Below are positions 35,890-48,294 of a DNA stretch of 64,000 nucleotides, piece after piece (within the stretch, counting starts at the first letter, position 1; the number at the start of each line of letters is the position of its first letter). Both the position numbers and the translations under genes were made by a program. The stretch spans positions 4,682,410 to 4,746,409 of the forward strand of contig CM046453.1 of the NCBI GenBank assembly GCA_025506515.1, in the 5' to 3' direction. The notes under the pieces are model-generated. The model did no database searches, was not told the DNA's origin, and saw only the letters and a program-made list of their open reading frames with translations. Source of the stretch: Flaveria trinervia (lineage: Eukaryota > Streptophyta > Magnoliopsida > Asterales > Asteraceae).

Positions 35890-37132
35890 CTACGGTGAAT
35901 CTGGGTAATATCGAGGCGGTGGCAAGTCTGGAGGATCAATACCAGCAGCACGGGCTCGTGCAATCTCAAGCTGAACGTGCCAATCCATAAGATCCTCAAC
36001 TCGATCGAGGCGACGACCCTGATCCCGTAATCTCATATTAATCTCCTGCATAAATGTCTCAATACGTGCAGGCACCCTTACATCTCTATAAATATGCCGA
36101 GGGAACTGTGGCTGAGGAGGCGGCTGGTCGTGTGGCGGCTGATCATGCGGAATATGCTCCTGCTGTTGGTGTGGATGGTCATCGCCGACCTGCTGAACAG
36201 GTGCAGGATGCCAGATCTCACTGGGTCGAAGAGAGAACCGTATGCCACCCGAAACTGGCGTATAATACGCATGCCGTATAACGTACGACGATCTAATCTC
36301 ACAGGCTCGATTGGAGGAGATACGTCAGCAGCATGGCGAGGAAGATAACTAAGAGAACGCGCAATGATCGTAATGTACGCGCCGCCATACACCGCTCCTC
36401 GCTCCCGGCGATGATAATATGAAGCGTAATACTCAGCTAACCATCTCGCCAGGTTGCACCTGGTCCCCGTAAGCAAACAATATAGGTAAAATAAATCGGG
36501 AATGGTACACCACTCCCGACTCTTACCACGTCCCGTGATGGATGTGGCGACCATCCGATGCAAGTAACGGATAAGAGGGTCTCTAATGCCAGTGACCCTG
36601 CCCTTAGTCCTCTGAAACGGACCTCCGGCAAATTAAGACAACCAATCTCTCAATCGGGTCTCCTCCATCTCAGTAATTCCCTCTGTAAATAGAGGGGTAA
36701 CGGTCTCCGGCTCATAATAAAGTCCCGAGAGAACGGCAAACTGCTCAATCGACATCTGATGAAATTGTCCACATAGCCGAAACGAAATCTCAGATCGCTC
36801 ATCGTCCTCCGCTATCTCATCAGGACGAACATAAATAAAGGTGGATAAAAACTCCACCGTCTGCTTTCGGTATGAAGGTAAGAACGCCAGCTCAAATAAT
36901 CGACTTCATGGTGTATTATCTCCGATAATCCCAGCGAGTCTATCGCGCTCCCCAAGTTCGGCCATCACCTCCCAATCCACTGCTTTTTGATGACCGATCT
37001 TCATACGAATGAATTTTGAGCACTTTGCATGCTCAATAGTACCGCGCTCAAACTATAGCCATGGATGATTGGCAATAACATCAATCTCAACATCAGAATC
37101 GGAAGACTTATTTGTAAAAAAACGAAAAATTT
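35890..37132 (-). pseudogene. Athila ORF1-like retrotransposon protein, broken
   Basis: One minus-strand frame runs from about 37130 to 36250 and is interrupted by only three stops: TAG (37053-37055), TGA (36906-36908) and TAA (36633-36635). Readable blocks are AVDWEVMAEL, LFELAFLPSYRKQTVEFLST, FRLCGQFHQMSIEQFAVLSG, IRDPLIRYLHRMVATSITGR, DLFYLYCLLTG and NLARWLAEYY. These match the Arabidopsis retrotransposon ORF1 (Athila-type gypsy) family as I know it. After a frameshift near 36240-36280 the C-terminal part continues: a Pro/Gln/His-rich linker, then a helical segment RIETFMQEINMRLRDQ with RRLDRVEDLMDW, ending at TAG 35890-35892. The start codon is not clear. No gag zinc knuckle, pol or LTR was seen. 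Each stop could arise by a single C-to-T or G-to-A change. Confidence 0.72.
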
Positions 37133-37138
37133 TAAGAC

Positions 37139-37612
37139 CTGCGTATAGGGTCTATACGCCGCGTATAGACCTATACGCCGCGTATAGGTAGCCGCGTATG
37201 GGTGTTGTGTGTGTCGTATGGGTCCTATACGCCACGTATAGCCCTATACGCCGCGTATAGGTACCATGGTTCCATACGCGGCGTATAGGTGTCGGTGGAG
37301 ATGCGTCCCACACCCATACGACCCAGGCCTATACGCCGCGTATGGACCTATACGCGACATATAGGCCCGCTGAATGACTGATTTGACTTCGCCAGTTTTG
37401 TCTTCTGAAAAGCCTATACGCTGCGTATAGGTTCATACGCGGCGTATAGGCTCACTGATGTGACGTGGAATTCTTGGCATTTATGAGGGAGACCTATACG
37501 CTGCGTATGGGTCCATACACGGCGTATAGGCTCACTGATGTGACGTGGAATTCTTGGCATTTATGAGGGAGACCTATACGCCGCGTATGGACCCATACGC
37601 GGCGTATAGGTG
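37139..37612. repeat. CpG-rich palindrome cluster, right
   Basis: About ten full or partial copies of TATACGCCGCGTA and its inverse are packed in 470 bp. The last is perfect (37573-37610, 18-base arms CCTATACGCCGCGTATGG around AC). Some are decayed (for example GCGACATATAGG near 37355). The core is the same as at 35447-35690, so the Athila ORF1-like pseudogene is bracketed by the two clusters. Confidence 0.92.
37441..37600. repeat. Two 80-bp tandem units inside the right cluster
   Basis: Units 37441-37520 and 37521-37600 each contain CTCACTGATGTGACGTGG, TTCTTGGCATTTATGAGGGA and one palindrome. They differ only at a few positions in the palindromes. Confidence 0.95.
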
Positions 37613-38096
37613 GGTGTCGATTTAAATTTGAGGGTGTCTCTTTATTAGTACTCTTTCTCATAATAATCATGTAATCAAAGCGGAGATTTATCCCATAGTA
37701 ATTATGGTACTCAGACTTTCATCTATATAAACCTAGCTTGACAATATTCATTTCAAGTTTAAAGAATACATTTTTTATTTACTGTATGTTTTGTAATTAC
37801 AAAAGTTAAAAACAATCACTATTCGTAATTCAGTTCTTCAGAGTTGAAAGTAGAGACAAATGAAAATTATAAAGTAGAGATAGATGAAAATTATAATTAT
37901 GAATGAAGATAGTAATGTTACAAATAAAACAACACATATTGTATACAAAGAAATATTTAGACATTATGAAATGTTGTAAATTTTTATTTATTATTATCAC
38001 ATGCAATAATAATTATTTTTTTATGTCATGAGAGATTGTTAAAGATATCATGAATCTTATCGTTAAACCTATGTAGTACATGGTTTATAATCCAAA
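37613..38096. other. Short intergenic stretch
   Basis: A TCTATATAAACC word at 37721-37732 looks like a TATA box with plus orientation, but no gene follows. This could be promoter-like DNA of a lost transposon part. Confidence 0.3.
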
Positions 38097-39256
38097 TCTA
38101 TAAATACTAATAAAAGAAGGTTTTATATGTCACTTGTCATAATTCTAAAGCTACTAAATTTTATTTTTCCGTTTCTCTTTCTTAATAAATATCACATTAA
38201 ATAAAAATGATATTATTCAATTCATTTTATATTACATATATACTTTTTTTAAAGTGATCTTTCTACAAATGCAATTTGTAAGCACATAATTTTTATAAAC
38301 AAAAATGTTTTTCAAAAGGAACTAAAACTTCAAGAAAAACACAATATATTTTAAAACCTATGACTTTAAAAAATAATTCTTATGAAACAAAAGTAATTAA
38401 ATTTCAAAGTTATAATAAATAAATTATTAAAAACAGCTCTTTTTTAATAATGGTTTTTTTTGAAACAAATTGTTTACAAACCAATTAAAAAAGCAAATAA
38501 ATTTAAAAAAATATAAAATACGATATTTTTATTTTATCACTCGTATGTAATGTTAATTATACCTATAACTTCTAATAAATCAAAGAATCTTTTGCCACTT
38601 GTCATTCTCTTAACTCATGTTTTTGTCACTTATCAATTTTCTGGATATTCACAAATCAATTTTTCACTACAAAAGAGTATTATAATAATTTAAATTATCA
38701 TATAAATTTCTCTCTTTTATTAAAAAGAAATTTTATTAATTGCTATGTTTCTCTCTCTTATCTAATTTTCTTTAAAAATCAAACTATCTTCTTTTCAAAT
38801 AGATTTTGTGAATGAAATTAGAAATCACTTCTTTTAATCAATATCTAAATAACAAAAAACTAAACTTTTATATAATATGAAATTTTCTAAGACATTAAAT
38901 ATTTTTACACAAAATATTTTAAATCATTTTTTAAAAAAAATTATAAACATGTGAAATATTTTTAAAAGATCTTAAACACTAAAGATATTTTTCTATGAAA
39001 AATCTAAAAATGAATGTTTAAAATGAAAATTTTTACATAAGAAAGTTAAAAATAGTATAATTGTTTTATTTCTTAAACAAAAGTATATATAATTTTAATT
39101 ATATTTTACATTAAAATATTATAATTAAAATAGTTATTTATACGTAATTAACATCATATTTTATCTTTAAACATGATTTTATAATACATAAGTTTTTATA
39201 ATAATTATTTAATATTTTATTTAATCAATACGTGTATTACACGAGAACCAATCTAG
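38097..39256 (+). mobile_element. Helitron-like element A, full length
   Basis: It starts TCTATAAATACTAATAAAAG after an A and ends CTAG before a T, the A^T insertion rule. A perfect CGTGT-ATT-ACACG hairpin lies nine bases before CTAG. The 1160-bp body is AT-rich and non-coding. It agrees with element B (60640-61804) along its whole length, including an internal CTATAACTTCTAATAAA block that looks like a second, older start. Confidence 0.72.
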
Positions 39257-40133
39257 TAAATTATATAAATGAATTGAAGGCTTTTGTCTCCACTTTCACC
39301 ACAAAACTTTATCCTCTACTTTCGTTGTATACATTGTGGAGGTGAGCACCTTGTTTTATCAACTTGTCTCTTGATTTGAGCACAATCATCAATACATTCC
39401 GTTCACAATACAAAAACGTCCCTATCAACAAATCAACAATCAAATAAATGGTGTCAACTGTCAAGACTCAAGAATTAGTACTATTCTTTCAATCATCATA
39501 AGCTTTAACGTTTAATATAACACGTATAGTGAAAATATTATAATGGGAGTTCTCGTTAGATAACCGTGAGAACTAAAGTAATGCATAATGCATTTACACA
39601 TGATGCTTAATACATTAATGGCAAAGTAATATAAAATGGGCAAACGGTTTCATAAAGCCAAAAGTGACAACCATGTGCCACCTACAAAATGGTCGAAAAG
39701 GTAGAGAGTACATGCGCAAATCAGTTGCAAATTCGGTGGTAAATTTTAATTTGAAAGGGTACAATAAATCAACTAAATCGGTTGCAAAGTTTAGTTTAAA
39801 GAAAAGGAAAATATAATTCATTTGCAAATTTATTTAGAAAATAAAAGTAAAAATCTGGTCACATAAACCACCAAATATAAGTTTATTTAAAAAATAAAAC
39901 AAATAACTGATGGTAATATTATTTGGAAAAAGAAAATGGATTGCAAACAAGATCGATCACATATCCGGTAATAAACATTTTCGGTCGTAAAATTTGAGAC
40001 ATAAAATAATGATGGCTAAATATTCAAGTTCCAAAAATTCAAAATTAAAAAATAAATCAGTATATAAGTGATCAAATGAACTTGGTTAAATTGCAAATGG
40101 TCTCTTTGTTGATGTAACCGGTTTTATGTATTA
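39257..40133. other. Degraded CACTA-like subterminal sequence
   Basis: Words such as CGGTTGCAAA, GGTCGTAAAAT and TTGCAAATTCGGTGG recur between 39650 and 40000. They resemble diverged copies of the GGTCGCAAA subterminal repeats seen at 27211. No terminus could be placed. Confidence 0.3.
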
Positions 40134-40690
40134 CTAGCTTTAGTGAACTCGTGTATTACACGAATTGAATAAATAAAATTTTAAATAGAATATAATTTTA
40201 TTAATTATTAAATAATATATGATTTAATTATGTATGAGTAAATACTATAAGCAATAAAATAATAATATCAACTTTTTAAAATTTTGTTTTTATCTTTCTT
40301 TGTTTTTTTTTAAAAATAAATACAACAATTCGTTTCAAAACAAAACATATTTAAAAAAATGTCACTTTTATAATATTTCATGTTTTAAAAAAAAGTATGA
40401 TGTACGTTCTAGAAAATTTTCTTTTTTATAAAAATTTGTTTTTCTAGAAATAAACATTAATAAAAAAAGATCTATTTTTAATATTTTTTTAAAAATAGCA
40501 TATAATAAAAATTGAATTAAATAATATAATTAGTAATTAATTAAGTTATTTAATAGGAAAGAGAAGCGGTAAAATTTTGTTAAGAGTGAATGTCGTGTTG
40601 CCATTGGTATCTCTAGTTACCATTTTATGTCATGTGTCATCTCTAATTATCCTTTTATTAAATAATATAATTAGTAATTAAATATATTAT
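40134..40690 (-). mobile_element. Helitron-like element E
   Basis: On the minus strand the 3' end is TCGTGT-AAT-ACACGA, 11 bases, CTAG, then T. It is nearly the same as element D (18722). The body has the familiar AT-rich blocks. The 5' end is uncertain. Confidence 0.55.
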
Positions 40691-41040
40691 GTAGTTTTTA
40701 TGGTAACCAGGTTAATGTTATTAATGTTTTAGAAATGACGATGTATGTCTTTAGCATGCACAAATGAACAAAACAATGATCCCTTTGAACATGCAAACAA
40801 TCATAAGAAACCTTACATCATATTTTATGCTTTCACAAGATTGCTAAAATTAATATATATAACTCTGAAATTGTATTCTACTCTCACATGATTGTTTCAG
40901 ATTCATATATGAATACCCCAGTATTTAAAATTCGTATACAAATGTATATTAACGTGTGAATTTATTTACATCTAAAATTTTCAAGTATTAAAAGACCTAG
41001 TATAGTTAAGCATGATAGGTTATTTACTCGCATTTTGATA

Positions 41041-41621
41041 TCTATACTAATAAACCTTTATACTTTTTGACACATGTCATTACCACATTCACTCTCCCAT
41101 TTATTTTCCCGCCTAAACTAATTATTTCATTTTAAAAAATGAAATAACTAATTTCCAATTTTTTCCATTTCTCTCTTTATATATTATAAATTTAAGTTCT
41201 TATTAAATCAATAATATTAAAGGACATTATTTATTACATAAAAACAAAATACTTTGATTAAAAAATACACGTATTCAAAAACAAAATTTTCTAAAACTAT
41301 GATTTTTTTAAAACAACGAGAATTTTTATAATAATGAATTTATTTTAAAATCATTCTTTTTATATATAAATAATTTTACAAAACAAACCCGTAGTCTTTA
41401 AACAACAATATACAAAATGAAATTTTTATCCAAACAATATTTTTTTATAATGAAAGTTTTAGAAATAATATAAATATTTTATCAATTAATCAAAGTGACT
41501 ACTTATACGTAATTTCAGTTATATCTTATATCAAAATAATATTTTACAGTTTCTAGTTATTCGTTAATAACTATTTAATATTTTTTAATCAATCTGTGTA
41601 ATACATGAGGTTGTACCCTAG
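41041..41621 (+). mobile_element. Helitron-like element C
   Basis: It starts TCTATACTAATAAACC after an A and ends CTAG (41618-41621) before a T. CTGTGTAATACATGAGG, a weak hairpin, lies upstream of the end. It is shorter than A and B (581 bp), with the same start and end but a reduced body. Confidence 0.6.
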
Positions 41622-42008
41622 TAATATATAAAAAACTTATACGTGACATGACTACCAATATGTGAATTTATGGAATAAAATACGTATATATCAATTCTAA
41701 ATGGAGTGTTGCGTACGTGAATGCATTGAATTAATATATACACAATTAATGTCTTCATTTATTTAAAGTGGGGTTTGATAAAGAGAATGTAGTGACTAAA
41801 CATGCATAAGAGTGACAAGTGTATGTTTTAATGTTATGGTTTTTCATTCACACCTTTCTTGTAAAATTACATCATATGCTTAGATTCTTAAGTTTTCTAC
41901 TTTTCTCCAACCATTTCAGACAATAAAATGATCAGATCACAAAAAAAACAAAAGTGTTTATGAAATTTGTACGTTATGAAAGGTTGCGTTTGTGGTTTTT
42001 ATTCTATG

Positions 42009-42524
42009 ATTAGGTTAATACTTCATGGGTTGAATAAATAAAATATTAAATACTTATTAACAAAACTTAATGAATTATAAAACCAATTTTTTATATAAGA
42101 TACGATTGATATTACGTACGATTGATAAAAGGACAATTAATGTCACTTTTTAACTTTTGTTTGTGTTTTTTTGTTTTTTTCCTAAAAGGTATCATTTTAA
42201 TAATTTCTTTAAATTTTTAATTTTAAATATTTTGTTTCATAAGAATTTTATTTTTTAGAAACACAGGTTTTAAAATATATTATTTTTTTAAAGTTTGATA
42301 TATAAAAAAAACTATTTTATAAAAAAATATTTTTTTAGAAATTACATTTGTAAAAAGATCTTCATTTTAATTTAATAAAAAATTGATATTGAAAAAATTA
42401 AATAATATCATTTGTAGTTAACGTCATACTTATACAAAGAGACGAGAGGGAAAATAAAATTTAATAGGCATGAAATTATGTCATGTGACTTCTAGAAACC
42501 TTCTTTTAGTAATATAGATAGATT
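42009..42524 (-). mobile_element. Helitron-like element F, decayed
   Basis: On the minus strand it starts TCTATATTACTAAAAGAAGG. It ends after TATTTTATTTATTCAACCCATGAAG, where the hairpin has decayed, near CTAA. The middle agrees in style with A-E. Confidence 0.45.
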
Positions 42525-44196
42525 TCGGTGTTCTATTGTAACGTTCATATGACTTTTAATTTAAAATTAGATTAGTTAATACCCTTGATATAATAAAACG
42601 CTGATATGTGTACATGATCATCTTTATAAGATATCAACATTTGCAACATTTTAAGTTCCATTACACAAAATATCGATTGTATAAATCAATAAGAACAAAG
42701 TATGGTACAAGAGTACTTGTCACGTTTAACGTATAGAAAATGTTGACATGTTACAACGACGTCTTGTCCAATAACTTGACGTTGTCTTTATCATGTGAAG
42801 GTCCTTCACGTAAATTCACACACGACACATATGTACCCAATATTAAGTGAATAAAAGGAGAGCTAAATACCAAAAAATGATAATAAATAACTTTTAACAA
42901 CTTTTATCATATAGTTACTAGAAGTTAACATGAAACCACCATAAAATATATTATTCTTCATGAGTTATAGGTCCATTATGTGGCCTTGGTAATTAGCAAT
43001 GTATTCATGTCTTAATCAAACTCTAAACTTTACTAAACCATCTTTATCATTGGTATTTTGGCCATATTAGTCATGTATACACCACCGTACTCGTAGGTGA
43101 TGTCTCTAAGCAGACGTTTAGTCCACCATGGTCCTTATACGGTTATACCTCGTGGTACCTAATGGTCTTTTTAGCCAATATGATTGATGAGAACGTATGT
43201 GTTTACATTTTTTTAACAAACTTTGTAAATGTTCAATTTCAACAAGGACAGTGTGTAGGTCACTTGATTACTTATTCACCAATTCAACAAAACTAATGAT
43301 TTTTACAAAACATTAATTAATTTCCGTCATAAAGTATCTTTGTTGTAATTACACCTTTGGTTTAACAACCTTTATAAGCATGAACTAGCAAAGCGCTACA
43401 TTGAACATATTGTTAGCGATCAAATATCACCGTCTTTTATGAACTCTAACAACATATATGTAGAATGTAATAGTTATTGTGTGATAGTTGGAATTAGTGT
43501 TGACAATTTGTTTTCAAGTGAGAAAGTGCAAATATAACGTTTGGCCACAAGTCCTCACCGTCTGTTTCATCCGCGAAAATAGGACAATTACTAATACGTG
43601 AAAACATGGGAGCTATGTGAGTCGTTTTAGCGTATGTATATTTGTTGGTTAAATGTACGTTTGCTAATGATACTAGAACAAAAAGATAACACGCAATAAG
43701 CTAGTCACGTCTAACATGATTTTTAGCCGGTGTTAATGAAATAAAGCAACATACATGACTAAATAAGCAAAAGTATACAATAAACGTATACATCAAAGGA
43801 AGCTACATTTGTTCTTTTCATTATCTATACATGAATTTTGAATGTGAATAGAAAAGAGAATCGTCATTATGCAGGAACACCCATGTGAGTTTTGATCGCT
43901 TATTGTACTGTTTTTTTCCAAAATGACAAGACAAAATGTACAAAGTAGAAAAGCTGATGACCCAATTTCACTTTTGTATTTTAAAATTTTTTAAAATAGT
44001 TACCTTTTACATAAGTGGGTGGGAGTCGTCCCGAAAGAGAGGGAAGTACGTACTGGTGGGGTGGGTGTGTCACGCCACGCCACACCACGCCACACCATGC
44101 CACAACCTATTTTGATTTCGATATTGTAGGCGCAATCTCCTTTTTTATCTTTGACATCGTAAAACTACTCATTGCAATTTATTGTGCTACCATCCA
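42525..44196. other. Intergenic stretch without a recognised gene
   Basis: No coding or RNA similarity was found. A CACGCCACACCACGCC run sits near 44072-44100. Confidence 0.4.
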
Positions 44197-45724
44197 GTGG
44201 CGGGTTTAGAAAAAAAATTCAGGGGTAACGTAATTTTTTTTATAACCAACTTATTGTACAAAGTACAGTACATATAGTGGCAGAACCAATTATTTCCTAT
44301 GAGGTCACTATTTTTTATAATTATCTTCTAACGAAACAACATAAAAAATTTGGGTTGTTTGATTGAGTCGAGTCGGATCGGGTTGGAATATATGTAATTA
44401 AATTGCATTGAATTGTTAACAAAAATACAATACCAAAAGAAATAAAAAAAACATTATATTTTATAGTGTTCCGTACGTGTTTTCATCTTTTGATACTTTC
44501 ACAGCAAAACGATTCATACTCTCTCAATTTCAAGTTTAAATTAACAATAACTAGAATAATTAAATTAAACAGAAAATGTCCATGATAAACAAATAATCAT
44601 ATAAGAGCATTCATAGTAGATTCATACTCTTTACATCATCTATTTTTATTTTATTATCATTTACTTTTACAATTGAGTTTTAAAATTTTTAATACAAGTT
44701 TGAATACGAGTCATACTCTTATCATTCTAATAACATTTTTAAAGTTTTGATACAAATTGTCAAGATTTTTAAACAAAAAACAATAGAAACATCAACTATT
44801 TCATTTTCTTTCTTATTTTTCCTTTTCTTTTGCATAAAAAAATAAATAAAATATGTATGACCATTGAAAAAAGGTATTCTTTTGTTATGTTATATACCAA
44901 TATTAAACCCATTCGCGTTGCAACAGAAGGCGTAAAATCATGTCAAGTAATATTAATGACACACCACCGCTAGTGACCATTAACATTGAAGAAACCAATA
45001 AAAGGAAAAAAATAAATCAAATGAAAAGTATATGTAAAAACATTGAACCATACATTTACACAAGCAAAAAATAAAGCAATAAGTAAAGTGATTTAGGACC
45101 AGCGCATTATGACATGACCGTTAAACTTAGAAAAATAAGTGAAAAAATATTGAGTCACACACACACATTGCGTCGTGTTAACTCGTAAAATTTAAATCGA
45201 ATCATATAACGAAAAATTTGTAAAATTTAAAAGGTGTAGAGAACCAAATTTGAAAGTAAAAAAATACTGAGGCCAACTATAAAAGATGTAAAAGTATCGG
45301 GTTGAAATAAAAAGGTTAAAGATTAAAAAAAGTGGGTACATCCCATAAAGCACATAATACAACTTACAATGCATACAAATAATTATTATATATATAACTT
45401 TTTACTTTTGAGCTTATTATTGTATTGGGTTGGGTAATGTGTATGTTGAGTTTTTATGTTATTTGGTAATAGGTAATGGGTAATGAGTATTGGTTATTTA
45501 TATTTTTATAGAATGTATTGTTTTTTATTATAAATTATTAGACTTTTAGTTATAAAATTTAAATTTCTTTATGAAGTGTTGAGTTTAAATTTTTTTAGGG
45601 TTAACGTAATTTATTCTCAAGGGTAACGTAAAAACAAAACTTTTTTTTAAAATAATACCGTAAAAAAAATTACACTACCCGTAACAAGTTGAGGGGTAGC
45701 CTCAACTATACATATGCCCGCCCT
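44197..45724. mobile_element. Unclassified element marked by GGGGTAACGTAA words
   Basis: AGTGGCGGGTTTAG near 44197 and ATGCCCGCCCT near 45714 form short opposite ends. AGGGGTAACGTAA (44221) is echoed by AGGGTTAACGTAA and AAGGGTAACGTAA near 45597-45632. A GGTAATGGGTAATG run lies at 45470-45490. No protein was recognised. The element class is unknown and the limits are tentative. Confidence 0.35.
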
Positions 45725-45846
45725 ATGAAGGTGGGATAGTGTTCCCGCATGGTGTCGTTGTTCCAAGTCACGGCCCCCTCATCAGGCGGCATTGTGCCTC
45801 GACTCCACTCCCTTTTTAAAAGAGGCACAATTGATCTGTTAAATAA

Positions 45847-46371
45847 GGTTTATTTGATATTAATACTTTCAACTTTTATTTATTGGTCGTAATTAATCTT
45901 CCAACTTTAAATTTATTTACAAGCACTCCTAACTTTAAGCAACGATTTCTTACTAATTAACAATGAGTTACCCCCGTTGGTTTTTATGAAATGTGACAAA
46001 TTTTTAGCCATTATTCAACTTTGTTGCCACCTAGCCTCAGTTTGATCCGTTTTCTAGTATTTAGCCTCTAGCGTCACCTAAAATACACATTCAATGAGTT
46101 AAATGGTTCAGATTAAGAGGTAAAAATTGATGCGTTTTAGGGTGAAGAAGTTTTAAATTGACAAACTTAATGATACATTTCAACTTTTTGCTTAGTGTTT
46201 GGGACATATAAGCAGTCTACGTAATTAAAAAAACTAACGGAGTTAACTCTCAGTTAACAAATTATTGTAGAAGGAAAATAAGTTTAAAGTTAAAACTATT
46301 TGTAAATATTTTCGAATTAAAATTAATTCTGACCAATAAATAAAAGTTTAGATTATTAAACTCCAACGGCC
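45847..46371. mobile_element. TIR element, second copy of the family at 17908
   Basis: The left end TTTCAACTTTTATTTATTGG faces the right end CCAATAAATAAAAGTTTAGA. The outermost bases are GGTTTATTTGATATTAATA and TATTAAACTCCAACGGCC. TTAAATAA before it and TTAAATAG after it may be an 8-bp target duplication. Internal blocks (CTTCCAACTTTAAAT, GAGTTAACTCTCAGTTAAC) agree loosely with the first copy. No SINE is inserted here. Confidence 0.55.
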
Positions 46372-46399
46372 TATTAAATAGAGTATTCTATTTATATTA

Positions 46400-47210
46400 T
46401 ATATAAAATTCGTATACAAGGAGAAACATATTTTTTCATGTGAAACTACAAGAAGCTGCTAATTCATAAAATAATAAAACATGTATGACTAAAATAGAGA
46501 AAGCACACCATAATTAAAATAGCATATATAGCTCCAATACACAATTAGAATCTTTCATCTATCTGACAAGCAACAAATAAAACCAAATCCTTACAAGTTA
46601 CAATTCATACCAAGAGATCTTGTTTGATTTGCCAATAAAAAACTCATAAATTTATATTTGGTTGACTAATTATAAACTTCTTATGATGTCAAACATTCCT
46701 AGGTCGCTTCCATTTAAATTTGTTAAACTGTGAATATTTTTTGTGATTACAATATCTCTTTTGTTCACTATCGACGTGAGTATTGTTTATAGTGAATAAA
46801 CTTCTTGTGATGCCATACATTCCCTTGAGTTTCATTTAAAATTTTGAGAAAATCAAATTTCCATAAAGGTTTTATCATAATAAACTTAAACGAATATGCA
46901 TTTCAAATATTCTAACTTGTTTTATTAATTTTATACGATAACATTGGTTATTAGCCAATTTTATTATAACAAAATATGTAGCATAACTGAACTGACCATT
47001 CTCAATGAGATCTACCTCAATAAACAAAAGCACACCAAACAAATGCACAAAAGAAAACTTTAGATATAAGAACAAAATATTAATACACGAAAGGTGCCTT
47101 CTATATTGGTGGTGGATCGAGTTATAAACAGTTTTCATGGAGTCAAATTTAAAAGTTCAAAAAGAGAAATTAATATTAAGTTTTATGGTATTAATGCTCT
47201 TATATATCTC
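46400..47210. other. Intergenic stretch
   Basis: Nothing recognised. A loosely repeated block (CTTCTTATGATGTCAAACATTCC and CTTCTTGTGATGCCATACATTCC) occurs at 46677 and 46801, about 124 bp apart. Confidence 0.4.
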
Positions 47211-47217
47211 CTGCCAT

Positions 47218-48002
47218 TCGAACCGGATCAACCCATATTCTAAACAAAATCGAATATCACTTCGAATTCGAACCAAATTTAATTTTGAATCCAAAATTTG
47301 AACTCTAAAAATCATTTTAATTGGAATCTAATTTAAATCAAATAAGGATGGATATTCACAATTACAAAGTTAGAACTAGGTGTTTTTCTGATTGAATAAT
47401 AGATTATTCGGATTTGAAAATTTCAAAACCATATTCGAAGTTTGATTCTATCCAAATAAGGGATATCAGATCTGAATATATTAAATAACTATCAGATTTG
47501 GATAAATCGAATAATTTAAATAAACTGAATATCAATTTTTTCTATCTTTTTCGGTTAAAATTTTTTGTTAATATTTTACTAGCTTAAAATCATAATAAAA
47601 CATATAAAACCAAAAATTACAAATTTATGTTAAACAAAAATTAAAATTCAAAAATAATAAATAACTGTATAAAACCTAAATATTAGAATCTTTAATTTAG
47701 AAAACAATCGATTATTATGTAATTGTTTATGATTAGAGGATTGGAAGATGTCATGACTCTTAAGTATTGGGTTGAACGCATAATATGTGGTTGGGTAAAG
47801 AGTATCAGGCTAGAAATATAGTTGGATTTTTATTCGGTTTAATTGGATATCTAAATAATTAGAAATACCCGAATAAAAAAATAAGATATCCAAAGTCCGA
47901 ATTCAAAAAAATAAATTCGAATGAGATTCGATCAGAATATCCGAATAAAGATTCAGATTCACTTTTTTGAATTCGGATACGGATTAGATTACGAGTTTCC
48001 GG
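47218..48002. mobile_element. MITE-like element rich in TTCGGATTTG/CGAATATC
   Basis: Both ends carry dense, oppositely oriented words built on CGAATATC, ATTCGGAT and ATTCGAA around an AT-rich centre. The same construction is known from plant hAT-like non-autonomous elements. Exact termini were not resolved. Confidence 0.45.
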
Positions 48003-48294
48003 CAAATCTATCATGGACTTGATCAAGTCAAGAATTTTTTTTCACGCCTCTTAGGCACAAGCCAAATTAGCCAATTATGTGATATTTAGAAATTAAAATA
48101 TAAGAAGCCCAGCCCTTTTCAAAGGCCACTTAACTATTTCTATTGTGCTCTTTATCATGTAGCCCATTGGGTAATAGCAATTGGATTTATAATTCCACAA
48201 ATTTACCATTTCCTATTCAAGATCATGTCATGACAAATTGACAATGACATAGTTGGTTTTTGTTTACGGGTAGGGTTATGGATGAGAATTATTT

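Noticed and set aside
36054..36348. Plus-strand open frames over the Athila ORF1-like region
   Set aside because: They are shadows of the minus-strand pseudogene, whose frame carries the family motifs.
37139..37612. CRISPR-like array
   Set aside because: Repeats are palindromes with irregular, partly repeated spacers in plant nuclear DNA beside a retrotransposon gene; no Cas genes.
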